Below, in pieces: positions 49,990-57,957 of a stretch of 64,000 nt of DNA; the stretch's first letter is position 1; the number at the start of each line of letters is the position of its first letter. The notes beneath the pieces were generated by a model. It did not search any database. It was not told the DNA's origin and saw only the letters and a list, made by a program, of their open reading frames with translations. Source of the DNA: CAVXGU01 sp963761615. Its GTDB lineage: Bacteria; Acidobacteriota; Vicinamibacteria; Vicinamibacterales; CAVVIG01. Position numbers and translations under genes: made by a program. Location of the stretch: positions 682,001 through 746,000 of the forward strand of contig CAVXGU010000004.1 in NCBI GenBank assembly GCA_963761615.1. The letters run 5' to 3'.

Positions 49990-51876
49990 TCACTTGGCGG
50001 TCGGTTCCCCGGGCACCGTGTCGAGTTGCAGCTGGTTCCTGAAGCGCGAGACGCGAATCTGCAGCGTCATCGGGCGTGTCGTGTAGACCGTCACGTTCGT
50101 GGTTCGAAAATCGCGCACCTCGCCCGCCGCGTTCAGGACCGTCACGGTGACCTGATGGTCGCCGGTCGGAACCTTGAGCTCGGTTCCCATCTGCGAAGAC
50201 GCCCGCGAAATCCCGAGCTTCGCGAGGCCGCCCACATCGTCGCTGACGCCGAGCCGCTCCGTCCACCGCTTGTGGCCGTCGACGTCCACTTCAATCTCGC
50301 CGTCCGAGAACGTGTTGACGTAGTCGATGAAGAGGCTGCCGGTGGGACCCTGCGGCGCCGGGGCCGCCTCGGCCGCCGGGGCGGCAGGGGCTCTCGCCGG
50401 CGTCGCGGCCGCGGCGACCGCGGCGGTGCCGGCCGTGCCAGCCGGCGCCGGGGCCGGCGGCGGGGCGTTCGCCGGTGCGGTCGGACGCGGCTCCGACCCT
50501 GCCTGCGCCACGGTCGCGACTGGGGCGCTGGCCGCTTCGGCCGCCGATGACGGCGGCGGGGCCGGCGACGTCCCGGGCAGCATCGAGGTCAGGTCGGCTG
50601 TCGGGGGGAGCGCAGGAGGCTCGGCCGCGGTCGTCGCGGGCGTCGAGGCCGTCGCCGCGCCCGCGGTGGCGGGAGCCGCCGCGGCGGCCGCGGGTGTCGT
50701 GTCGGCCGCGGTCGTCGCCGGAACGGACGGCTGGCTGCCGAAACGCATGACGAGGACCACGACCACGGCGACCACGACGATCGCGAGCACGATCACGCCC
50801 CCGAGCAGCGCGGGCACCAGCGCCGACGAGCTGCGCTCCACGACGACGGTGGGGGCCGGCGTCAGGTCGTGGGCCTGGCCGGTGCCGGGACTGACGACCG
50901 TGGGCCCGGGGGTGACGATGGTGGCTGCCGGACCGGCGGCCGCGGCGGGCGCCGCCGCCGAGACCATGGTGCGGGAGTCCTCGGCGCCCGAGACCCGCGT
51001 CGCGTCGACCGGAGCCTGCGCTTCCGCGATCGAGATCGAGGCCGGCAGCGACTTGCGCAGGGCCTGGAGCTCGCGCGCCATCACGTCCGCCGACTGGAAG
51101 CGTTCGGCCGGATCCTTGCGGAGCGCGCGCATCACGATGGCGGCAACCTGCGGCGGGACCGACGGCATGACCAGGTCGACGGCGCGGGGCTCCTCCTGCA
51201 CGATCTTGAGGATCACGGTCGTGGACGAGGCGCCGTCGAACGGCTTCGTGCCCGTGAGCAGCTCGTAGAAGAGGACGCCGACCGAGAAGATGTCGGACCG
51301 GCCGTCGAGCGTCTCGCTGCCGCTCACCTGCTCGGGCGACATGTACGACGCGCTGCCGAGCACGTCGCCCTGGCGCGTGAGCGTCGAGCTGGTCAGCTTC
51401 GCGATCCCGAAGTCGAGGAGCTTGACGGTGCCGTCGTCGCCGAGGAAGACGTTGTCGGGCTTGACGTCGCGGTGGACGACGCCCTGCTCGTGGGCGTAGT
51501 AGAGACCGTTGCACAGCTGCGCGACGATGTTCAGCTTGTCGTCCAGGGTCAGCGGCGGCTGGGCTTTCATGCGGGCGCTGAGCGGCGTGCCCCGCAGGAA
51601 CTCCATCACGATGTACGGGACGTTGTTCTCCTCGGCGAACTCGTAGATGGTGACGATGTTCCGGTGCTGCAGCTTGGCGGCGGCCCTCGCCTCGCGGTAG
51701 AAGCGCGGGCGCATCTGCAGCTCGTCCTCGGAGAAGTCGGCGAGCATCAGCTTGATGGCGACTTCGCGATCGAGATTGGGATCGAAGCCCCGGTAGAGGA
51801 CCCCCATCCCGCCCTTGCCGACGCGCTCGAGCACCTGGTAGCGACCGATTTTTTCCAACTTGCCAGGAGGCATCAT
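49990..51876 (-). CDS. Membrane Ser/Thr kinase sharing a sensor domain with the TIR protein
   Basis: A 628-residue protein, ATG at 51876. The kinase domain is complete (KGGMGVLYRGFDPNLDREV; HRDVKPDNVF; DFGIAKLT; SASYMSPEQVSGSETLDG) and almost the same as in the kinase at 32239. A membrane helix lies at about 350-375, then an Ala/Pro linker. The C-terminal domain (SLFIDYVNTFSDGEIEVDV; KVPTGDHQVTVTVLNAAG; QIRVSRFRNQLQLDT) is homologous to that of the TIR protein downstream. The shared outer domain suggests that both proteins detect the same ligand or that they bind one another. Confidence 0.92.
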   Translation of the reverse strand: MMPPGKLEKIGRYQVLERVGKGGMGVLYRGFDPNLDREVAIKLMLADFSEDELQMRPRFYREARAAAKLQHRNIVTIYEFAEENNVPYIVMEFLRGTPLSARMKAQPPLTLDDKLNIVAQLCNGLYYAHEQGVVHRDVKPDNVFLGDDGTVKLLDFGIAKLTSSTLTRQGDVLGSASYMSPEQVSGSETLDGRSDIFSVGVLFYELLTGTKPFDGASSTTVILKIVQEEPRAVDLVMPSVPPQVAAIVMRALRKDPAERFQSADVMARELQALRKSLPASISIAEAQAPVDATRVSGAEDSRTMVSAAAPAAAAGPAATIVTPGPTVVSPGTGQAHDLTPAPTVVVERSSSALVPALLGGVIVLAIVVVAVVVVLVMRFGSQPSVPATTAADTTPAAAAAAPATAGAATASTPATTAAEPPALPPTADLTSMLPGTSPAPPPSSAAEAASAPVATVAQAGSEPRPTAPANAPPPAPAPAGTAGTAAVAAAATPARAPAAPAAEAAPAPQGPTGSLFIDYVNTFSDGEIEVDVDGHKRWTERLGVSDDVGGLAKLGISRASSQMGTELKVPTGDHQVTVTVLNAAGEVRDFRTTNVTVYTTRPMTLQIRVSRFRNQLQLDTVPGEPTAK

Positions 51877-52060
51877 GAGGTTCCGTGGCTTCCGGTTTCC
51901 GCGAGCGCCCGACGTCGAGAGGGAGAGATGTCAGATGGTACAGGAAGCCCGAGGGAGGGATCAACGTGCCGGAGGGCGGAGGCCGGCACGCCGCGCCGCG
52001 CCTCGTGGGAGGCGTGGAGGCGCGGGCTGCCGGTGGAGTGCGAGGTCGGCGGGACGGGTG

Positions 52061-52249
52061 CTACGCCCGGGGCTTGGTCGTGCCGTCGGTCACCGGCTTG
52101 GCGTCCTCCGCCTCGCGCAGCGACGTCTTGAATCCGCGGATCGCCTCGCCCAGTCCCTTGCCAAGCTCTGGCAGCTTCGAGGGACCGAAGAACAGCAACG
52201 CGATCGCGAGGATCACCACCAAGTGCATCGGCTGGAACAGTTCTTCCAT
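52061..52249 (-). CDS. tatA: Twin-arginine translocase subunit TatA/E
   Basis: A 62-residue protein, ATG at 52249. One N-terminal membrane helix (LVVILAIALLFFGPSKLPE) with the FGPxKLPE motif is followed by an amphipathic helix and a polar tail. This is the standard TatA fold. It forms the pore of the Tat system that exports folded proteins. No tatB or tatC is in the window, so it is a solitary gene. Confidence 0.95.
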   Translation of the reverse strand: MEELFQPMHLVVILAIALLFFGPSKLPELGKGLGEAIRGFKTSLREAEDAKPVTDGTTKPRA

Positions 52250-52456
52250 GGAAGTCCTCTATTCGAGTGAACGGACGATCCCAGCTTACAACGGCTGCGA
52301 GCGTTTTGGCGCACCGGGTTGTCGTGGCGGCGCGCGCCGCATAAGGAAGCCGTTGTCGGCGTCCCGGGAAGGCATCAGGGCGTCAGCCGGCCGCGCGGCC
52401 GCGGCGCCATCGATCTCGCGGCGCGCTTGACGATCTCGCGTCGGCGGCCGTCGCGT

Positions 52457-52486
52457 TTGTCAAGTTGGCGCCCGGGCGTGTATAAC
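52457..52486 (+). promoter_or_regulatory. Promoter before the ABC/partner-switch operon
   Basis: TTGTCA (52457-52462), 18-base spacer, TATAAC (52481-52486). Transcription should begin around 52493, giving a leader of only about eight bases before the ATG at 52501. The gene would therefore be nearly leaderless, and no ribosome site is visible. Confidence 0.6.
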
Positions 52487-52500
52487 GTGAGCCGCTTCGC

Positions 52501-54555
52501 ATGCCGATTGTCATCAGGCGTCTCGGCCTGGGCCTCTTCCTGATCGCGCTCGCGTCCGCCATCCTGCTGTATGCGGATCGGGGCCGCCGTGTCGCCGCGA
52601 CGCCGCCGTCGGCCGCCCCCCAGCGGACCGTGCGCATCGCGATCCTGCAGCACGCCGACTCCGCCGTGATGGAGGACGGGGTCCGCGGGATGCTCGAGGG
52701 CCTGGCCTCGCGCGGCTACAAGCCGGGCGAGAACGGCGTCACGATCGACCGCTTCAACGCGCAGGGCGACATTCCGACCGACGTGACGATCGCCCGCCAG
52801 ATCACCGCGGGCGACTACGATCTCGTCCTCACCTCGAGCACGCCGTCCATGCAGGCGGTGGCGAACAACAACAAGGAGGGCAAGGTCCGTCACGTCTTCG
52901 GCCTGGTCGCCGATCCGTTCGCCTCGGGTGTGGGCCTCGACCGGGATCACCCGCTCCAGCATCCGCCGTACATGGTCGGCCAGGGGTCCTTTCCGCCTGT
53001 CGAGACCGCGTTCGAAATCGCCCGCAAGATGTTCCCGAAGCTCGAGCGCATCGGGGTCGCGTGGAATCCGGCCGAGGCCAACTCGCTCGCCTTCGTCGAG
53101 AAAGGCCGCGCGGCGGCGAAGCGGATGGGGATCACGCTCCTCGAGGCGAACGCCGATTCGTCCTCGGCGGTCTCCGACGCGGTGAACTCCCTCATCGGAC
53201 GCAACGCGCAGGCGATCTGGGTCGGCGGGGACAACACGGTCGCGACGGCGATCGACACGGTGATCGCCATCGGGCGGCGGATGCACGTCCCGGTGTTCAG
53301 CGTGCTGCCCGGCGCACCCGACCGGGGCACGCTGTTCGACGCGGGATTCGACTTCGTCGAAGTCGGCCGGCAGGCGGGTCTGCTCGCGGCGGACGTCCTC
53401 GACGGCACGGACCCGGCGACGATCCCGATCCGCGACGTCGGCGACATCATTCCGCCGTACCTGTCGGTCAACACGACCGTCCTCGAGGGCCTGCGCGACC
53501 CGTGGACGGCGCCTCCCGACGTGCTGAAGACGGCGAACGTGGTCGTGGACGCGACGGGAACCCACCGCCAGGCGGTGCCGGCGGCGCCGGCCTCCGGCGC
53601 GGCCCCGACGCCGGCCGGCCCGTCGGCGGCCGTGCACGACACGCGCCCCGTGACGAAGACATGGCGCCTCGAGCTGGTCGAGCTGATGCAGTCGACCGAC
53701 ATCGAGGACGCCGAGAAGGGCGTGCTCGACGGGATCACGGGGTCCGGGCTGGTCGAAGGCAAGGACTTCGTGAAGGTGATTCGCAACGCCCAGGGCGACA
53801 TGCCGACCGTGAACAGCATGATCGACGCCGCGCTGAGCGACGGCGGCGACATGCTGCTCACCTTCTCCACGCCCACCCTCCAGGCGGCGATGCAGAAGAC
53901 GAAGCGGATCCCGATCGTCTTCAACTACGTGTCGAGCGCGATTGCGGCCGGCGCCGCCACGAGCGACACCGACCACGTGGCCAACGTCACGGGCGTGTAC
54001 CTGATGCCGGCCTACGACCAGATGCTCGCGTTCATGAAGGAGTTCATGCCGAAGGTCCACGTCATCGGCACCGTCTACAACCCGGCCGAAGTGAACATGA
54101 CGAACCAGCTCGACGTGATGAAGCAGGCGGCGGCCGCCGCCGGCATGACGGTGAAGGCCGTCGCGGCGAGCAACACGTCCGAGGTGGGCGACGCGACGCT
54201 GGCCCTCATCTCCAACGGCATCGACGCCATCTGCCAGCTCCCGGGCAACCTCACGGCGTCGGCGTTCCCGAACATGGTCCAGGGCGCGAACCGCGCGCAC
54301 ATGCCGATGTTCGTGTTCCAGAGCAGCCAGGTGCGCGACGGCGGCATCTTCGCCGTGTCGCGCGACTACTACGAGAGCGGCCGCCAGGCCGGCGAAGTCG
54401 CGGCGCGCGTCATGCGCGGCGACTCCCCGGCGAAGATTCCGCTCGCCGGTTTCGCGGGGGCCAAGCTGATGGTGAACCTCAACGCGGCGAAGATCGCCGG
54501 CCTCACGGTGCCTCCCGACGTCCTCGCCCAGGCCGACGAGGTCCTCGGACGGTAG
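52501..54555 (+). CDS. Tandem ABC_sub_bind substrate-binding protein, membrane anchored
   Basis: A 684-residue protein. An N-terminal helix (RLGLGLFLIALASAILLYAD) serves as signal or anchor. Two full ABC_sub_bind (PF04392-type) domains follow in tandem. The first (about 40-340) includes RIAILQHADSAVMEDGVRGM and NAQAIWVGGDNTVATAID. The second (about 385-680) includes WRLELVELMQSTDIEDAEKG, DGGDMLLTFSTPTLQAAMQ and KIPLAGFAGAKLMVNLNAAK. Usual family members are single-domain lipoproteins of about 320 residues, so the fusion is unusual. It precedes the permease and ATPase genes and is probably the binding component of the same transporter. The ligand is unknown; aromatic or branched amino-acid-like molecules are typical for the family. 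Confidence 0.85.
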   Translation: MPIVIRRLGLGLFLIALASAILLYADRGRRVAATPPSAAPQRTVRIAILQHADSAVMEDGVRGMLEGLASRGYKPGENGVTIDRFNAQGDIPTDVTIARQITAGDYDLVLTSSTPSMQAVANNNKEGKVRHVFGLVADPFASGVGLDRDHPLQHPPYMVGQGSFPPVETAFEIARKMFPKLERIGVAWNPAEANSLAFVEKGRAAAKRMGITLLEANADSSSAVSDAVNSLIGRNAQAIWVGGDNTVATAIDTVIAIGRRMHVPVFSVLPGAPDRGTLFDAGFDFVEVGRQAGLLAADVLDGTDPATIPIRDVGDIIPPYLSVNTTVLEGLRDPWTAPPDVLKTANVVVDATGTHRQAVPAAPASGAAPTPAGPSAAVHDTRPVTKTWRLELVELMQSTDIEDAEKGVLDGITGSGLVEGKDFVKVIRNAQGDMPTVNSMIDAALSDGGDMLLTFSTPTLQAAMQKTKRIPIVFNYVSSAIAAGAATSDTDHVANVTGVYLMPAYDQMLAFMKEFMPKVHVIGTVYNPAEVNMTNQLDVMKQAAAAAGMTVKAVAASNTSEVGDATLALISNGIDAICQLPGNLTASAFPNMVQGANRAHMPMFVFQSSQVRDGGIFAVSRDYYESGRQAGEVAARVMRGDSPAKIPLAGFAGAKLMVNLNAAKIAGLTVPPDVLAQADEVLGR

Positions 54556-54559
54556 GCGC

Positions 54560-55780
54560 ATGGAGATTACGCAGACCCTCACCGGCGACGTCATGAACGT
54601 GGCGGTCAGCGGACGGCTCGACAGCTACTGGGCCGACCACCTGGGCGAGACGCTCACCGAGGTCGTGCGCCAGGGGCGCCATCGCATCCGGCTCGACTGC
54701 TCCCAGATCACGTTCCTCAGCTCGGCCGGCATCGGCGTCCTGCTGCGGTTCCACAAGGAGCTGAAGGCGATCGGCGGACTCTTCCGCGTCGTCGACCCCT
54801 CGCCCGCGGTGACGACCGTGCTGCGGATGACGAAGCTCACCGAGCTGCTGGTCGAGACGGGGGCGCCCGTCGAGGAGGCCGTCGACCGGAGCCGTCCGGT
54901 CAGGACCCGCGAGCGCGAGGGCGTGAAGCTCGACGTGTACGAGATCGACGCCGCCGCCCGCCTGCGCACGCGCACGATCGGGAGCGCCGCGCCGCTCGCG
55001 ACCGGGGCGTTCTCCGAGAGCGAGTCGGCGAGCCTCGAGTCGGTTGCCCCGGCGGTCGCCGTCGGCGTCGGCGCCTTCGGCGAGAGCTTCGAGGACTGCC
55101 GCACGCGCTTCGGCGAGCTGCTGTCGGTCGGCGGCACCACGGTCTACCAGCCGGCCGACGGGACCAACGTGGCCGACTACCTGATCGGCGCCGGCGCGCT
55201 GGGCGCGCAGGTGCGGGTTCTCTACTGCCTGGCCTGCGAGGGGCGCTTCAGCCACCTCGTCCGGTTCGAGTCGACGCGGCCCGACGTCTCGGTCGGGCTC
55301 TCGTCGCTGGCGGCCGCGTGTCTCGAGGAGTCGGGCGGCGGGTCGATCGGCCTCGTCATGGTGGCCGAGACGATGGGGCTGGTCGGCGCGGCGCTCCGGC
55401 ACTCGCCCGTCGGGGCATTCGCCGACGGCGATCTCTTCGCGTTCCCCGGCGTCCGCGGCCGCCTCGCGTTCACGGCGGAGCGCGCCTTCCCGCGGAGCGT
55501 GGCGCTCGTCGGCGGGGTCGTGATGCGCGCCGCGGCGGCGCCGGATCAGCCGCTCGTGCGTCCGCTCGGCGACGGCCTCGCAGGCCACCTGCACGCGGCG
55601 GCGTTCCGGTTCCAGCCGGTCCGCAAGGGGCTGGTGGAGCTCGGCCCCACCGTGGCCGCGCTCTTCGACGCCGAGCGGCTGCTCGGCGTGCTGCACCTGC
55701 TCGACGACGATCGCGGGCCGTCGGGCTCGGGCGAGAGCGAGTTCATCCGCGGCGCCTGCTGGATCGGACGGATCGACTGA
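54560..55780 (+). CDS. STAS domain protein with large C-terminal domain (anti-sigma antagonist-like)
   Basis: A 406-residue protein, five bases after the previous stop. Residues 1-100 are a STAS domain of the anti-sigma-factor-antagonist type (VMNVAVSGRLDSYWADHLGE; LDCSQITFLSSAGIGVLLRF). Ser55 stands where RsbV/SpoIIAA are phosphorylated. The C-terminal 270 residues form a mixed alpha/beta domain (AFGESFEDCRTRFGELLSVG; RVLYCLACEGRFSHLVRFES; GSIGLVMVAETMGLVGAALR) that I do not recognise. A STAS gene inside an ABC transporter operon, overlapping the permease start by one base, is unusual. Its kinase partner is likely the RsbW-like protein at 57535. Confidence 0.82.
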   Translation: MEITQTLTGDVMNVAVSGRLDSYWADHLGETLTEVVRQGRHRIRLDCSQITFLSSAGIGVLLRFHKELKAIGGLFRVVDPSPAVTTVLRMTKLTELLVETGAPVEEAVDRSRPVRTREREGVKLDVYEIDAAARLRTRTIGSAAPLATGAFSESESASLESVAPAVAVGVGAFGESFEDCRTRFGELLSVGGTTVYQPADGTNVADYLIGAGALGAQVRVLYCLACEGRFSHLVRFESTRPDVSVGLSSLAAACLEESGGGSIGLVMVAETMGLVGAALRHSPVGAFADGDLFAFPGVRGRLAFTAERAFPRSVALVGGVVMRAAAAPDQPLVRPLGDGLAGHLHAAAFRFQPVRKGLVELGPTVAALFDAERLLGVLHLLDDDRGPSGSGESEFIRGACWIGRID

Positions 55781-56712
55781 TGCTGCTGCTCATCGGCGCC
55801 TTCACCATCGGCCTGATCCTGTCGCTGCTGGCGCTCGGGATCTTCGTCAGCTTCCGCATCTTCAACTTTCCCGACATCACCGCGGAGGGATCGATCACCT
55901 TCGGCGCGTCGGTCACCGGCGTGCTGATTGTCGCCGGCGTCAACCCGGTGCTCGCGACGCTCGCGGCGTTCGTCGCGGGGCTGCTCGCGGGCGCCGCCAC
56001 CGGCATCCTGCACACGCGCTTCCACATCAACGAGCTCCTGGCCGGCATCCTCGTGATGACCGCGCTCTACTCGATCAACCTCCACATCATGGGGCGGAGC
56101 AACCTGCCGCTCCTGAACGAGCGGACGCTCTCGACGATGGCCGAGGCGGCGGGCGCGGCGGTGTTCGGATCGGGATCGATCTTCGTGATGGGCTGGGAGG
56201 TGAGCACGCGGGATCTCGCGGTGCTCCTGGGCGCGTTTGCCGTCGCGGCGGCCGTGGGCGGCGGGCTCTACTGGTTCTTCCGGACCAACCTGGGCACCGC
56301 CATGCAGGCGGCGGGCGACAACCCGCAGATGATCAGCGCCCTCGGCGTGAACGTCGACAACATGACGGTGATCGGGCTGGCGCTCTCGAACGGCCTGATC
56401 GCCACCGCCGGCGGGCTGCTGACGCAGTACCAGGGCTTCGCCGACGTCCAGATGGGGATCGGCATGCTGGTCTGGGGGCTCGCCAGCCTGATCATCGGCG
56501 AGGCGCTCGTCGGCGTGCGCGACATCGGCTACGTGATCGCCGGCACGGTGATGGGCTCCGTCCTGTTCCGTCTGCTCGTGGCCCTCGCGCTCCGCGGCGG
56601 CCTGGACCCGAACGACCTCAAGCTCATCACGGCGGTCTTCGTCTTCGTGGCGCTCGTGCTGCCAGGCCTCCTGCAGCGGCTGCGGCGCCGGGCGCCGGCG
56701 GTGCGCGCATGA
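55780..56712 (+). CDS. ABC transporter permease (TrpY-like, BPD_transp_2)
   Basis: A 310-residue protein with eight to nine hydrophobic helices. Motifs include FRIFNFPDITAEGSITFGAS and GTAMQAAGDNPQMISALGVN, typical of the permease of ABC_sub_bind importers (COG4120/TrpY). The ATG overlaps the STAS stop (TGATG), and the ATPase start overlaps its own stop. Confidence 0.9.
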   Translation: MLLLIGAFTIGLILSLLALGIFVSFRIFNFPDITAEGSITFGASVTGVLIVAGVNPVLATLAAFVAGLLAGAATGILHTRFHINELLAGILVMTALYSINLHIMGRSNLPLLNERTLSTMAEAAGAAVFGSGSIFVMGWEVSTRDLAVLLGAFAVAAAVGGGLYWFFRTNLGTAMQAAGDNPQMISALGVNVDNMTVIGLALSNGLIATAGGLLTQYQGFADVQMGIGMLVWGLASLIIGEALVGVRDIGYVIAGTVMGSVLFRLLVALALRGGLDPNDLKLITAVFVFVALVLPGLLQRLRRRAPAVRA

Positions 56713-57524
56713 TGCTGGACATCCGCGCGGCGCGGAAGACCTTCAACCCCGACACGCCGAACGAGGTGCGGGCGCTCCAGGGCGTCGACCTGACGGTGGA
56801 CGAAGGATCGTTCGTCATCATCATCGGCACGAACGGATCCGGGAAGTCGACGCTGTTGAACGCGGTCGCCGGCAACTTCATGCTCGACGCGGGGAGCATC
56901 TCCCTGGACGGCACGGAGATCACGTCGTGGCCGGAGCACCGGCGCGCGTCGATGATTGGACGCGTCTTCCAGAACCCGTTCAGCGGCACGGCGCCGTCGA
57001 TGTCGATCGCCGAGAACCTGGCGCTCGCGGCCAAGCGCGGCAAGCCCCGCGGTCTCGGGTGGGCCCTCAAGGGGTCGCTGCGGGAGGAGCTGCGCGATCG
57101 CATCCGGCGCCTGAACATGCGGCTCGAGGACCGGATGGACAACCCGATCGGCAGCCTGTCGGGCGGCCAGCGCCAGGCGCTGACGCTGCTCATGGCGTCG
57201 TGGATCAAGCCGAAGCTGCTCCTCCTCGACGAGCACACCGCCGCGCTCGATCCCCGCAGCGCCGACCAGGTGATCCAGTTGAGCGAGGAGATCGTCGCCC
57301 GCGATCGCCTGACGACGCTGATGGTGACGCACTCGATGCAGCAGGCCTCGCAGCTGGGGGACCGGCTGATCATGATGCACCGCGGGGAGGTGCTGCACGA
57401 CTTCAAGGGCGCCGAGAAGCGGCGCCTGCGCGCGGGCGACCTGCTGGCCCGCTTCGAGGATGTCCGGCGCGCCGAGCAGCTCGACGAACCGGCGGCCGGC
57501 ATGCTCCGGCGCCTCTACGTGTAG
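56709..57524 (+). CDS. ABC transporter ATPase (TrpZ-like)
   Basis: A 271-residue ATPase. Walker A is GTNGSGKSTLLNAV, signature LSGGQRQALTLLMASW, Walker B LLLLDEHTAALDPRS, H-loop VTHSMQQA. The DEH instead of DEP after Walker B and the short 'KPRGLGWAL' insertion match the ATPase of ABC_sub_bind transporters (COG1101). Its start overlaps the permease stop (ATGA). It ends ten bases before the RsbW-like gene. Confidence 0.92.
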   Translation: MMLDIRAARKTFNPDTPNEVRALQGVDLTVDEGSFVIIIGTNGSGKSTLLNAVAGNFMLDAGSISLDGTEITSWPEHRRASMIGRVFQNPFSGTAPSMSIAENLALAAKRGKPRGLGWALKGSLREELRDRIRRLNMRLEDRMDNPIGSLSGGQRQALTLLMASWIKPKLLLLDEHTAALDPRSADQVIQLSEEIVARDRLTTLMVTHSMQQASQLGDRLIMMHRGEVLHDFKGAEKRRLRAGDLLARFEDVRRAEQLDEPAAGMLRRLYV

Positions 57525-57534
57525 CGGACGCGCC

Positions 57535-57957
57535 GTGCCCCGCACCCTGTCGGTCACGATTCGCAACCGCCTCGACGAACTCGATCGGCTGTTTGCAGGC
57601 ATCGACGGGTTCGCCGCCGAACAGCACCTGTCCGACGACGACGCCTACCTCATCCACCTCGTCCTCGACGAGATCGTCGTCAACGTCATCCGCCACGGCT
57701 TCGACGACGACCGCGACCACGACATCGTCGTCGCGCTCGCGATCGACGAGGCGGGCGTGCTCTCCATCCGCGTCGAAGACGACGGACGCCCCTTCAACCC
57801 GCTGGACCGTCCGCCGCCCGACCTGACGATCCCCGTCGAGGAGCGGCCGATCGGCGGTCTCGGGATCTTCATCACACGCCAGAGCGTCGACGAGATGAGC
57901 TACCGCCGCGACGGCGGCCGCAACATCCTGACGATGACGAAGACGCTGTCAGGCTGA
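57535..57957 (+). CDS. RsbW-like anti-sigma factor kinase (HATPase)
   Basis: A 140-residue protein from GTG 57535. A GHKL-type ATPase: N-box LVLDEIVVNVIRHGFDD, then VEDDGRPFNPLDRP and PIGGLGIFITRQSVDEMSYR. This is the size and motif set of RsbW/SpoIIAB-type Ser kinases. It should phosphorylate the STAS protein at 54560 and may bind a sigma factor or another target. It overlaps the PP2C gene convergently by nine bases. Confidence 0.9.
   Translation: MPRTLSVTIRNRLDELDRLFAGIDGFAAEQHLSDDDAYLIHLVLDEIVVNVIRHGFDDDRDHDIVVALAIDEAGVLSIRVEDDGRPFNPLDRPPPDLTIPVEERPIGGLGIFITRQSVDEMSYRRDGGRNILTMTKTLSG

Noticed and set aside
49100..50760. Ala/Pro-rich repetitive DNA as a tandem repeat or CRISPR array
   Set aside because: It codes for flexible linkers of the TIR and kinase proteins. 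There is no fixed repeat unit or spacers.
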